In this document: in pieces, positions 31,855 through 45,838 of the stretch
Position numbering within the stretch: position 1 is the stretch's first letter
Layout: every line of letters begins with the position of its first letter
Assembly: GCF_050948175.1 (NCBI RefSeq)
Contig: NW_027490097.1
Coordinates: 2,108,001 to 2,172,000, forward strand
DNA: 64,000 nt
Origin: Xylocopa sonorina
Lineage: Eukaryota; Arthropoda; Insecta; Hymenoptera; Apidae
Direction: 5' to 3'
Program-made: the position numbers and the translations under genes
Notes under the pieces: generated by a model
What the model saw: the letters and a program-made list of their open reading frames with translations, nothing else
Database searches by the model: none
Told to the model about the DNA's origin: nothing

Positions 31855-34800
31855 GTGTCGCATTTACATTCATTTGAAGTGTAGACGAGGAATACATGAC
31901 ACTTCGCAAATCATATTATAGCTTAGCATGAAACATAGAAAAGAGATGCGATATCGCGTTTTAAGAATCATAAGAACTCTATTGCTACGATACCTTGACA
32001 TCTGCAGACGCTATTTCCTAGCAAGGAAGTGTCGCATTTACATTCATTTGAAGTGTAGACGAGAAATACATAACACTTCGCAAATCATATTACATCTTAC
32101 CATGAAACGTAGAAATGAGGTGCGATATCGCGTTTTAAGAAGCATTAGAACTCTATTGCTACGATACCTAGACATCTGCAGACGCTATTTCCTAACAAGG
32201 AAGTATCGCATTTACATTCATTTGAAGTGTAGACGAGGAATACATGGCACTTCGCAAATCATATTATATCTTACCATGAAACATAGAAATGAGTTGCGAT
32301 ATCGCGCTTTAAGAAGCATTAGAACTCTATTGCTACGATACCTAGACATCTGCAGACGCTATTTCCTAGCAAGGGAGTGTCGCATTTACATTCATTTGAA
32401 GTGTAGACGAGGAATACATAACACTTCGCAATGAATATTATGTCTTATCATGAAACATAGATATGAGTTGCAATATCTCGTTTTAAGAAGCATTTGAACT
32501 ATATTGCTACGATACCTAGACATCTGCAGACGCTATTTCCTAGCAAGGAACTGTCGCATTTACATTCATTTGGAGTGTAGACGAGCAATACATGACACTT
32601 CGCAAATCATATTATAGCTTAGCATGAAACATAGAAAAGAGATGCGATATCGCGTTTTAAGAATCATAAGAACTCTATTGCTACGATACGTACACATCTG
32701 CAAACGCTATTTCCTTGCAAGGAAGTGTCGCATTTACATTCATTTGAAGTGTAGACGAGGAATACATGACACTTCGCAAATCATATTATATCTTACCATG
32801 AAACATAGAAATGAGATGCGATATCGCGTTTTAAGAAGCATTAGAACTCTATAGCTACGATACCTAGACATCTGCAGACGCTATTTCCTAGCAAGGAAGT
32901 TTCGCATTTACATTCATTTGAATCGTAGACGAGGAATGCATAACACTTCGCAATGAATATTATGTCTTATCATGAAACATAGATATGAGTTGCAATATCT
33001 CGTTTTAAGAAGCATTTGAACTCTATTGATTCGATACGTAGACATCTGCAAACGATATTTCCTTGCAAGGAAGTGTCACATTTACATTCAATTGAAGTGT
33101 AGACGAGAAATACATAACACTTCGCAAATCATATTACATCTTAACATGAAACGTAGAAATGAGATGCGATATCGCGTTATAAGAAGCATTAGAACTCTAT
33201 TGCTACGATACCTAGACATCTGCAGACGCTATTTCCTAACAAGGAAGTGTCGCATTTACATTCATTTGAAGTGTAGACGAGGAATACATAACAGTTCGCA
33301 AATCATATTATATCTTACCATGAAACATAGAAATGAGATGCGATATCGCGTTTTAAGGAGCATTAGAACTCTATTGCTACGATACCTTGGCATCTGCAGA
33401 CGCTATTTCCTAACAAGGAAGTGTCGCATTTACATTCATTTGAAGTGTAGACGAGGAATACATGACACTTCGCAAATCATATTATATCTTACCATGAAAC
33501 ATAGAAATGAGATGCGATATCGCGTTTTAAGAAGAATTAGAACTCTATTGCTACGATACCTAGACATCTGCAGACTCTATTTCCTAGCAAGGAAGTGTCG
33601 CATTTACATTCATTTGAAGTGTAGACGAGGAATGCATTACACTTCGCAAATCATATTATATCTTACCATGAAACATAGAAATGAGATGCGCTTTCGCGAT
33701 TTAAGAAGCATTAGAAATCTATTGCTACGATACGTAGACATCTGCAAACGATATTTCCTTGCAAGGAAGTGTCACATTTACATTCATATGAAGTGTAGAC
33801 GAGAAATACATAACACTTCGCAAATCATATTACATCTTACCATGGAACGTAGAAATGAGAAGCGATATCGCGTTTTATGAAGCATTAGAACTTTATTGCT
33901 ACGATACCTAGACATCTGCAGACGCTATTTCCTAACAAGGAAGTGTCGCATTTACATTCATTTGAAGTGTAGGCGAGGAATACATAACAGTTCGCAAATC
34001 ATATTATATCTTACCATGAAACATAGAAATGAGATGCGATATCGCGTTTTAAGAAGGATTAGAACTCTATTGCTACGATACCTAGACATCTGCAGACGCT
34101 ATTTCCTAGCAAGGAAGTGTCGCATTTACATTCATTTGAAGTGTAGACGAGGAATACATGACACTTCGCAAATCATATTATATCTTACTATGAATCATAG
34201 AAATGAGATGCGCCTTCGCGTTTTAAGAAGCATTAGAAATCTGTTGCTACGATACGTAGATATCTGCAAACGATATTTCCTTGCAAGGAAGTGTCACATT
34301 TACATTCATTTGAAGTGTAGACGAGAAATACATAACACTTCGCAAATCATATTACATCTTACCATGAAACGTAGAAATGAGGTGCGATATCGCGTTTTAA
34401 GAAGCATTAGAACTCTATTGCTACGATACCTAGACATCTGTAGACGCTATTTCCTAACAAGGAAGTATCGCATTTACATTCATTTGAAGTTTAGACGAGG
34501 AATACATGGCACTTCGCAAATCATATTATATCTTACCATGAAACATAGAAATGAGTTGCGATATCGCGTTTTAAGAAGCATTAGAACTCTATTGCTACGA
34601 TACCTAGACATCTGCAGACGCTATTTCCTAGCAAGGAACTGTCGCATTTACATTCATTTGAAGCGTAGACGAGGAATACATGACACTTCGCAAATCATAT
34701 TATATCTTACCATGAAACATAGAAATGAGATGCGCTTTCGCGTTTTAAGAAGCATTAGAAATCTATTGCTACGATACGTAGACATCTGCAAACGCTATTT

Positions 34801-37800
34801 CCTAGCAAGGAAGTGTCGCATTTACATTCATTTGAAGTGTAGACGAGGAATACATGACACTTCGCAAATCATATTATAGCTTAGCATGAAACATAGAAAA
34901 GAGATGCGATATCGCGTTTTAAGAATCATAAGAACTCTATTGCTACGATACGTACACATCTGCAAACGCTATTTCCTTGCAAGGAAGTGTCGCATTTACA
35001 TTCATTTGAAGTGTAGACGAGGAATACATGGCACTTCGCAAATCATATTATATCTTACCATGAAACATAGAAATGAGTTGCGATATCGCGTTTTAAGAAG
35101 CATTAGAACTCTATTGCTACGATACCTAGACATCTGCAGACGCTATTTCCTAGCAAGGAACTGTCGCATTTACATTCATTTGGAGTGTAGACGAGCAATA
35201 CATGACACTTCGCAAATCATATTATAGCTTAGCATGAAACATAGAAAAGAGATGCGATATCGCGTTTTAAGAATCATAAGAACTCTATTGCTACGATACG
35301 TACACATCTGCAAACGCTATTTCCTTGCAAGGAAGTGTCGCATTTACATTCATTTGAAGTGTAGACGAGGAATACATGACACTTCGCAAATCATATTATA
35401 TCTTACCATGAAACATAGAAATGAGATGCGATATCGCGTTTTAAGAAGCATTAGAACTCTATAGCTACGATACCTAGACATCTGCAGACGCTATTTCCTA
35501 GCAAGGAAGTGTCGCATTTACATTCATTTGAAGTGTAGACGAGGAATACATGACACTTCGCAAATCATATTATATCTTACTATGAATCATAGAAATGAGA
35601 TGCGCCTTCGCGTTTTAAGAAGCATTAGAAATCTGTTGCTACGATACGTAGATATCTGCAAACGATATTTCCTTGCAAGGAAGTGTCACATTTACATTCA
35701 TTTGAAGTGTAGACGAGGAATACATGACACTTCGCAAATCATATTATATCTTACTATGAATCATAGAAATGAGATGCGACTTCGCGTTTTAAGAAGCAAT
35801 AGAAATCTGTTGCTACGATACGTAGATATCTGCAAACGATATTTCCTTGCAAGGAAGTGTCACATTTACATTCATTTGAAGTGTAGACGAGAAATACATA
35901 ACACTTCGCAAATCATATTACATCTTACCATGAAACGTAGAAATGAGGTGCGATATCGCGGTTTTAAGAAGCATTAGAACTCTATTGCTACGATACCTAG
36001 ACATCTGCAGACGCTATTTCCTAACAAGGAAGTATCGCATTTACATTCATTTGAAGTTTACACGAGGAATACATGGTACTTCGCAAATCATATTATATCT
36101 TACCATGAAACATAGAAATGATTTGCGATATCGCGTTTTAAGAAGCATTAGAACTCTATTGCTACGATACCTAGACATCTGCAGACGCTATTTCCTAGCA
36201 AGGAACTGTCGCATTTACATTCATTTGAAGCGTAGACGAGGAATACATGACACTTCGCAAATCATATTATATCTTACCATGAAACATAGAAATGAGATGC
36301 GCTTTCGCGTTTTAAGAAGGATTAGAAATCTATTGCTACGATACGTAGACATCTGCAAACGCTATTTCCTAGCAAGGAAGTGTCGCATTTACATTCATTT
36401 GAAGTGTAGACGAGGAATACATGACACTTCGCAAATCATATTATAGCTTAGCATGAAACATAGAAAAGAGATGCGATATCGCGTTTTAAGAATCATAAGA
36501 ACTCTATTGCTACGATACGTACACATCTGCAAACGCTATTTCCTTGCAAGGAAGTGTCGCATTTACATTCATTTGAAGTGTAGACGAGGAATACATGACA
36601 CTTCGCAAATCATATTATATCTTACCATGAAACATAGAAATGAGATGCGATATCGCGTTTTAAGAAGCATTAGAACTCTATTGCTACAATACCTAGACAT
36701 CTGCAGACGCTATTTCCTAGCAAGGAAGTGTCGCATTTACATTCATTTGAATCGTAGACGAGGAATGCATAACACTTCGCAATGAATATTATATCTTATC
36801 ATGAAACATAGATATGAGTTGCAATATCTCGTTTTAAGAAGCACTTGAACTCCATTGCTTCGATACGTAGACATCTGCAAACGATATTTCCTTGCAAGGA
36901 AGTGTCACATTTACATTCATTTGAAGTGTAGACGAGAAATACATAACACTTCGCAAATCATATTACATCTTACCATGAAACGTAGAAATGAGGTGCGATA
37001 TCGCGTTTTAAGAAGCATTAGAACTCTATTGCTACGATACCTAGACATCTGCAGACGCTATTTCCTAACAAGGAAGTATCGCATTTACATTCATTTGAAG
37101 TGTAGACGAGGAATACATGGCACTTCGCAAATCATATTATATCTTACCATGAAACATAGAAATGAGTTGCGATATCGCGTTTTAAGAAGCATTAGAACTC
37201 TATTGCTACGATACCTAGACATCTGCAGACGCTATTTCCTAGCAAGGAAGTGTCGCATTTACATTCATTTGAAGTGTAGACGAGGAATACATGACACTTC
37301 GCAAATCATATTACATCTTACCATGAAACGTAGAAATGAGGTGCGATATCGCGTTTTAAGAAGCATTAGAACTCTATTGCTACGATACCTAGGCATCTGC
37401 AGACGCTATTTCCTAGCAACGAAGTGTCGCATTTACATTCATTTGAAGTGTAGACGAGGAATACATGACACTTCGCAAATCATATTTTATCTTATCATGA
37501 AACATAGAAATGAGATGCGATATCGCGTTTTAAGAAGCATTAGAAATCTATTGCTACGATACGTAGACATCTGTAAACGCTATTTCCTTGCAAGGAAGTG
37601 TCGCATTTACATTCATTTGAAGTGTAGACGAGGAATACATGACACTTCGCAAATCATATTATATCTTACCATGAAACATAGAAATGAGATGCGATATCGC
37701 GTTTTAAGAAGCATTAGAACACTATTGCTACGATACCTAGACATCTGCAGACGCTATTTCCTAGCAAGGAAGTGTCGCATTTACATTCATTTGAAGTGTA

Positions 37801-40800
37801 GACGAGGAATACATGACACTTCGCAAATCATATTACATCTTACCATGAAGCGTAGAAATGAGGTGCGATATCGCGTTTTAAGAAGCATTAGAACTCTATT
37901 GCTACGATACCTAGACATCTGCAGACGCTATTTCCTAACAAGGAAGTATCGCATTTACATTCATTTGAAGTGTAGACGAGGAATACATGACACTTCGCAA
38001 ATCATATTATAGCTTAGCATGAAACATAGAAAAGAGATGCGATATCGCGTTTTAAGAATCATAAGAACTCTATTGCTACGATACGTACACATCTGCAAAC
38101 GCTATTTCCTTGCAAGGAAGTGTCGCATTTACATTCATTTGAAGTGTAGACGAGGAATACATGACACTTCGCAAATCATATTATATCTTACCATGAAACA
38201 TAGAAATGAGATGCGATATCGCGTTTTAAGAAGCATTAGAACTCTATAGCTACGATACCTAGACATCTGCAGACGCTATTTCCTAGCAAGGAAGTGTCGC
38301 ATTTACATTCATTTGAAGTGTAGACGAGGAATACATGACACTTCGCAAATCATATTATATCTTACTATGAATCATAGAAATGAGATGCGCCTTCGCGTTT
38401 TAAGAAGCATTAGAAATCTGTTGCTACGATACGTAGATATCTGCAAACGATATTTCCTTGCAAGGAAGTGTCACATTTACATTCATTTGAAGTGTAGACG
38501 AGAAATACATAACACTTCGCAAATCATATTACATCTTACCATGAAACGTAGAAATGAGGTGCGATATCGCGTTTTAAGAAGCATTAGAACTCTATTGCTA
38601 CGATACCTAGGCATCTGCAGACGCTATTTCCTAGCAACGAAGTGTCGCATTTACATTCATTTGAAGTGTAGACGAGGAATACATGACACTTCGCAAATCA
38701 TATTTTATCTTATCATGAAACATAGAAATGAGATGCGATATCGCGTTTTAAGAAGCATTAGAAATCTATTGCTACGATACGTAGACATCTGTAAACGCTA
38801 TTTCCTTGCAAGGAAGTGTCGCATTTACATTCATTTGAAGTGTAGACGAGGAATACATGACACTTCGCAAATCATATTATATCTTACCATGAAACATAGA
38901 AATGAGATGCGATATCGCGTTTTAAGAAGCATTAGAACACTATTGCTACGATACCTAGACATCTGCAGACGCTATTTCCTAGCAAGGAAGTGTCGCATTT
39001 ACATTCATTTGAAGTGTAGACGAGGAATACATGACACTTCGCAAATCATATTACATCTTACCATGAAGCGTAGAAATGAGGTGCGATATCGCGTTTTAAG
39101 AAGCATTAGAACTCTATTGCTACGATACCTAGACATCTGCAGACGCTATTTCCTAACAAGGAAGTATCGCATTTACATTCATTTGAAGTGTAGACGAGGA
39201 ATACATGACACTTCGCAAATCATATTATAGCTTAGCATGAAACATAGAAAAGAGATGCGATATCGCGTTTTAAGAATCATAAGAACTCTATTGCTACGAT
39301 ACGTACACATCTGCAAACGCTATTTCCTTGCAAGGAAGTGTCGCATTTACATTCATTTGAAGTGTAGACGAGGAATACATGACACTTCGCAAATCATATT
39401 ATATCTTACCATGAAACATAGAAATGAGATGCGATATCGCGTTTTAAGAAGCATTAGAACTCTATTACTACGATACCTAGACATCTGCAGACGCTATTTC
39501 CTAGCAAGGAAGTGTCGCATTTACATTCATTTGAATCGTAGACGAGGAATGCATAACACTTCGCAATGAATATTATATCTTATCATGAAACATAGATATG
39601 AGTTGCAATATCTCGTTTTAAGAAGCACTTGAACTCTATTGCTTCGATACGTAGACATCTGCAAACGATATTTCCTTGCAAGGAAGTGTCACATTTACAT
39701 TCATTTGAAGTGTAGACGAGAAATACATAACACTTCGCAAATCATATTACATTTTACCATGAAACGTAGAAATGAGGTGCGATATCGCGTTTTAAGAAGC
39801 ATTAGAACTCTATTGCTACGATGCCTAGACATCTGCAGACGCTATTTCCTAACAAGGAAGTATCGCATTTACATTCATTTGAAGTGTAGACGAGGAATAC
39901 ATGACACTTCGCAAATCATATTATATCTTACCATGAAACATAGAAATGAGATGCGATATCGCGTTTTAAGAAGCATTAGAACTCTATAGCTACGATACCT
40001 AGACATCTGCAGACGCTATTTCCTAGCAAGGAAGTGTCGCATTTACATTCATTTGAAGTGTAGACGAGGAATACATGACACTTCGCAAATCATATTATAT
40101 CTTACTATGAATCATTGAAATGTGATGCGCCTTCGCGTTTTAAGAAGCATTAGAACTCTATTGCTACGATACCTAGGCATCTGCAGACGCTATTTCCTAG
40201 CAACGAAGTGTCGCATTTACATTCATTTGAAGTGTAGACGAGAATACATGACACTTCGCAAATCATATTTTATCTTATCATGAAACATAGAAATGAGATG
40301 CGATATCGCGTTTTAAGAAGCATTAGAAATTTATTGCTACGATACGTAGACATCTGTAAACGCTATTTCCTTGCAAGGAAGTGTCGCATTTACATTCATT
40401 TGAAGTGTAGGCGAGGAATACATAACAGTTCGCAAATCATATTATATCTTACCATGAAACATAGAAATGAGATGCGATATCGCGTCTTAAGAAGCATTAG
40501 AACTCTATTGCTACGATACCTAGACATCTGCAGACGCTATTTCCTAGCAAGGAAGTGTCGCATTTACATTCATTTGAAGTGTAGACGAGGAATACATGAC
40601 ACTTCGCAAATCATATTATATCTTACCATGAAACATAGAAATGAGATGCGATATCGCGTTTTAAGAAGCATTAGAACACTATTGCTACGATACCTAGACA
40701 TCTGCAGACGCTATTTCCTAGCAAGGAAGTGTCGCATTTACATTCATTTGAAGTGTAGACGAGGAATACATGACACTTCGCAAATCATATTACATCTTAC

Positions 40801-42239
40801 CATGAAGCGTAGAAATGAGGTGCGATATCGCGTTTTAAGAAGCATTAGAACTCTATTGCTACGATACCTAGACATCTGCAGACGCTATTTCCTAACAAGG
40901 AAGTATCGCATTTACATTCATTTGAAGTGTAGACGAGGAATACATGACACTTCGCAAATCATATTATAGCTTAGCATGAAACATAGAAAAGAGATGCGAT
41001 ATCGCGTTTTAAGAATCATAAGAACTCTATTGCTACGATACGTACACATCTGCAAACGCTATTTCCTTGCAAGGAGGTGTCGCATTTACATTCATTTGAA
41101 GTGTAGACGAGGAATACATGACACTTCGCAAATCATATTATATCTTACCATGAAACATAGAAATGAGATGCGATATCGCGTTTTAAGAAGCATTAGAACT
41201 CTATTACTACGATACCTAGACATCTGCAGACGCTATTTCCTAGCAAGGAAGTGTCGCATTTACATTCATTTGAATCGTAGACGAGGAATGCATAACACTT
41301 CGCAATGAATATTATATCTTATCATGAAACATAGATATGAGTTGCAATATCTCGTTTTAAGAAGCACTTGAACTCTATTGCTTCGATACGTAGACATCTG
41401 CAAACGATATTTCCTTGCAAGGAAGTGTCACATTTACATTCATTTGAAGTGTAGACGAGAAATACATAACACTTCGCAAATCATATTACATTTTACCATG
41501 AAACGTAGAAATGAGGTGCGATATCGCGTTTTAAGAAGCATTAGAACTCTATTGCTACGATGCCTAGACATCTGCAGACGCTATTTCCTAACAAGGAAGT
41601 ATCGCATTTACATTCATTTGAAGTGTAGACGAGGAATACATGACACTTCGCAAATCATATTATATCTTACCATGAAACATAGAAATGAGATGCGATATCG
41701 CGTTTTAAGAAGCATTAGAACTCTATTGCTACGATACCTAGACATCTGCAAACGCTATTTCCTTGCAAGGAAGTGTCGCATTTACATTCATTTGAAGTGT
41801 AGGCGAGGAATACATAACAGTTCGCAAATCATATTATATCTTACCATGAAACATAGAAATGAGATGCGATATCGCGTTTTAAGAAGGATTAGAACTCTAT
41901 TGCTACGATACCTAGACATCTGCAGACGCTATTTCCTAGCAAGGAAGTGTCGCATTTACATTCATTTGAAGTGTAGACGAGGAATACATGACACTTCGCA
42001 AATCATATTATATCTTACCATGAAACATAGAAATGAGATGCGATATCGCGTTTTAAGAAGCATTAGAACACTATTGCTACGATACCTAGACATCTGCAGA
42101 CGCTATTTCCTAGCAAGGAAGTGTCGCATTTACATTCATTTGAAGTGTAGACGAGGAATACATGACACTTCGCAAATCATATTACATCTTACCATGAAGC
42201 GTAGAAATGAGGTGCGATATTCGCGTTTTAAGAAGCATT

Positions 42240-43738
42240 AGAACTCTATTGCTACGATACCTAGACATCTGCAGACGCTATTTCCTAACAAGGAAGTATC
42301 GCATTTACATTCATTTGAAGTGTAGACGAGGAATACATGACACTTCGCAAATCATATTATAGCTTAGCATGAAACATAGAAAAGAGATGCGATATCGCGT
42401 TTTAAGAATCATAAGAACTCTATTGCTACGATACGTACACATCTGCAAACGCTATTTCCTTGCAAGGAAGTGTCGCATTTACATTCATTTGAAGTGTAGA
42501 CGAGCAATACATGACACTTCGCAAATCATATTATATCTTACCATGAAACATAGAAATGAGATGCGATATCGCGTTTTAAGAAGCATTAGAACTCTATTAC
42601 TACGATACCTAGACATCTGCAGACGCTATTTCCTAGCAAGGAAGTGTCGCATTTACATTCATTTGAATCGTAGACGAGGAATGCATAACACTTCGCAATG
42701 AATATTATATCTTATCATGAAACATAGATATGAGTTGCAATATCTCGTTTTAAGAAGCACTTGAACTCTATTGCTTCGATACGTAGACATCTGCAAACGA
42801 TATTTCCTTGCAAGGAAGTGTCGCATTTACATTCATTTGAAGTGTAGACGAGGAATACATGACACTTCGCAAATCATATTACATCTTACCATGAAGCGTA
42901 GAAATGAGGTGCGATATCGCGTTTTAAGAAGCATTAGAACTCTATTGCTACGATACCTAGACATCTGCAGACGCTATTTCCTAACAAGGAAGTATCGCAT
43001 TTACATTCATTTGAAGTGTAGACGAGGAATACATGACACTTCGCAAATCATATTATAGCTTAGCATGAAACATAGAAAAGAGATGCGATATCGCGTTTTA
43101 AGAATCATAAGAACTCTATTGCTACGATACGTACACATCTGCAAACGCTATTTCCTTGCAAGGAAGTGTCGCATTTACATTCATTTGAAGTGTAGACGAG
43201 CAATACATGACACTTCGCAAATCATATTATATCTTACCATGAAACATAGAAATGAGATGCGATATCGCGTTTTAAGAAGCATTAGAACTCTATTACTACG
43301 ATACCTAGACATCTGCAGACGCTATTTCCTAGCAAGGAAGTGTCGCATTTACATTCATTTGAATCGTAGACGAGGAATGCATAACACTTCGCAATGAATA
43401 TTATATCTTATCATGAAACATAGATATGAGTTGCAATATCTCGTTTTAAGAAGCACTTGAACTCTATTGCTTCGATACGTAGACATCTGCAAACGATATT
43501 TCCTTGCAAGGAAGTGTCGCATTTACATTCATTTGAAGTGTAGACGAGGAATACATGACACTTCGCAAATCATATTACATCTTACCATGAAGCGTAGAAA
43601 TGAGGTGCGATATCGCGTTTTAAGAAGCATTAGAACTCTATTGCTACGATACCTAGACATCTGCAGACGCTATTCCTAACAAGGAAGTATCGCATTTACA
43701 TTCATTTGAAGTGTAGACGAGGAATACATGACACTTCG
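42240..43738 (+). repeat. Recent 4-monomer tandem duplication (696-bp offset)
   Basis: The four-monomer block from about 42240 recurs at an offset of 696 bp = 4 x 174 (GTAGACGAGCAATAC and CTATTACTACGATACC are both present in order). The only clear differences I noticed are single-base indels: an extra T near 42221, just upstream of the first copy, and a lost T near 43674 in the second. This is among the youngest-looking duplications in the array. Confidence 0.8.
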
Positions 43739-45738
43739 CAAATCATATTATATCTTACCATGAAACATAGAAATGAGTTGCGATATCGCGTTTTAAGAAG
43801 CATTAGAACTCTATTGCTACGATACGTAGACATCTGCAAACGCTATTTCCTAACAAGGAAGTGTCGCATTTACATTCATTTGAAGTGTAGACGAGGAATA
43901 CATAACACTTCGCAAATCATATTACATCTTACCATGAAACGTAGAAATGAGGTGCGATATCGCGTTTTAAGAAGCATTAGAACTCTATTGCTACGATACC
44001 TAGACATCTGCAGACGCTATTTCCTAACAAGGAAGTATCGCATTTACATTCATTTGAAGTGTAGACGAGGAATACATGGCACTTCGCAAATCATATTATA
44101 TCTTACCATGAAACATAGAAATGAGTTGCGATATCGCGTTTTAAGAAGCATTAGAACTCTATTGCTACGATACCTAGACATCTGCAGACGCTATTTCCTA
44201 GCAAGGAAGTGTCGCATTTACATTCATTTGAAGTGTAGACGAGGAATGCATGACACTTCGCAAATCATATTATATCTTACCATGAAACATAGAAATGAGA
44301 TGCGCTTTCGCGTTTTAAGAAGCATTAGAAATCTATTGCTACGATACGTAGACATCTGCGAACGCTATTTCCTAGCAAGGAAGTGTCGCATTTACATTCA
44401 TTGAAGTGTAGACGAGCAATACATGACACTTCGCAAATCATATTATAGCTTAGCATGAAACATAGAAAAGAGATGCGATATCGCGTTTTAAGAATCATAA
44501 GAACTCTATTGCTACGATACGTACACATCTGCAAACGCTATTTCCTTGCAAGGAAGTGTCGCATTTACATTCATTTGAAGTGTAGACGAGGAATACATGA
44601 CACTTCGCAAATCATATTATATCTTACCATGAAACATAGAAATGAGATGCGATATCGCGTTTTAAGAAGCATTAGAACTCTATAGCTACGATACCTAGAC
44701 ATCTGCAGACGCTATTTCCTAGCAAGGAAGTGTCGCATTTACATTCATTTGAAGTGTAGACGAGGAATACATGACACTTCGCAAATCATATTATATCTTA
44801 CTATGAATCATAGAAATGAGATGCGCCTTCGCGTTTTAAGAAGCATTAGAAATCTGTTGCTACGATACGTAGATATCTGCAAACGATATTTCCTTGCAAG
44901 GAAGTGTCACGTTTACATTCATTTGAAGTGTAGACGAGAAATACATAACACTTCGCAAATCATATTACATCTTACCATGAAGCGTAGAAATGAGGTGCGA
45001 TATCGCGTTTTAAGAAGCATTAGAACTATATTGCTACGATACCTAGGCATCTGCAGACGCTATTTCCTAGCAACGAAGTGTCGCATTTACATTCATTTGA
45101 AGTGTAGACGAGGAATACATGACACTTCGCAAATCATATTATAGCTTAGCATGAAACATAGAAAAGAGATGCGATATCGCGTTTTAAGAATCATAAGAAC
45201 TCTATTGCTACGATACCTAGACATCTGCAGACGCTATTTCCTAGCAAGGAAGTGTCGCATTTACATTCATTTGAAGTGTAGACGAGGAATACATGACACT
45301 TCGCAAATCATATTATATCTTACAATGAAACATAGAAATGAGATGCGCTTTCGCGTTTTAAGAAGCATTAGAAATCTGTTGCTACGATACGTAGACATCT
45401 GCAGACGCTATTTCCTAGCAAGGAAGTGTCGCATTTACATTCATTTGAAGTGTAGACGAGCAATACATGACACTTCGCAAATCATATTATAGCTTAGCAT
45501 GAAACATAGAAAAGAGATGCGATATCGCGTTTTAAGAATCATAAGAACTCTATTGCTACGATACCTAGACATCTGCAGACGCTATTTCCTAACAAGGAAG
45601 TATCGCATTTACATTCATTTGAAGTGTAGACGAGGAATACATGACACTTCGCAAATCATATTATAGCTTAGCATGAAACATAGAAAAGAGATGCGATATC
45701 GCGTTTTAAGAATCATAAGAACTCTATTGCTACGATAC

Positions 45739-45838
45739 NNNNNNNNNNNNNNNNNNNNNNNNNNNNNNNNNNNNNNNNNNNNNNNNNNNNNNNNNNNNNN
45801 NNNNNNNNNNNNNNNNNNNNNNNNNNNNNNNNNNNNNN
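45739..45838. other. Assembly gap, exactly 100 N
   Basis: One hundred consecutive N bases. A round 100 is the usual placeholder for a scaffold join of unknown size. The satellite is in opposite orientations on its two sides, so both true length and relative orientation of the flanks are uncertain. Confidence 0.99.

Larger units (their letters stand above)
1..45738 (+). repeat. 174-bp satellite array, forward block (about 263 monomers)
   Basis: Head-to-tail tandem array of a 174-bp monomer; I phase it on the recurring ATGAAACATAGAAATGAG, seen for example at 261, 435, 9308 and 9830. Landmarks in the consensus counted from that ATG: palindrome GCGATATCGC at 21-30, CTGCAG at 75-80, dyad TTCCTNGCAAGGAA at about 88-101, CACTTCGCAAATCAT near 147-161. 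The sequence is AT-rich. Monomers fall into at least three linked-variant classes: CCTAGACATCTGCAGACGC, CGTAGACATCTGCAAACG, and a diverged class with CAATGAATATTATATCTTA plus CAATATCTCG. The array starts mid-monomer at base 1 and is cut by a gap on the right, so its true length is unknown. The length is close to nucleosomal repeat length, typical of centromeric satellites; that role is an inference. Confidence 0.98.

Noticed and set aside
261..45144. Dozens of Arg-rich open frames (MKHRNE..., 60-479 codons) on the plus strand
   Set aside because: They are all the same frame of the 174-bp satellite, many start at TTG/CTG in the middle of a monomer, end at variant-specific stops, and have no gene context. 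They are explained by a period divisible by three.
1..45738. CRISPR-like array
   Set aside because: Repeats are contiguous 174-bp units with no unique spacers, in a eukaryotic setting with a Gypsy element; there are no cas genes.
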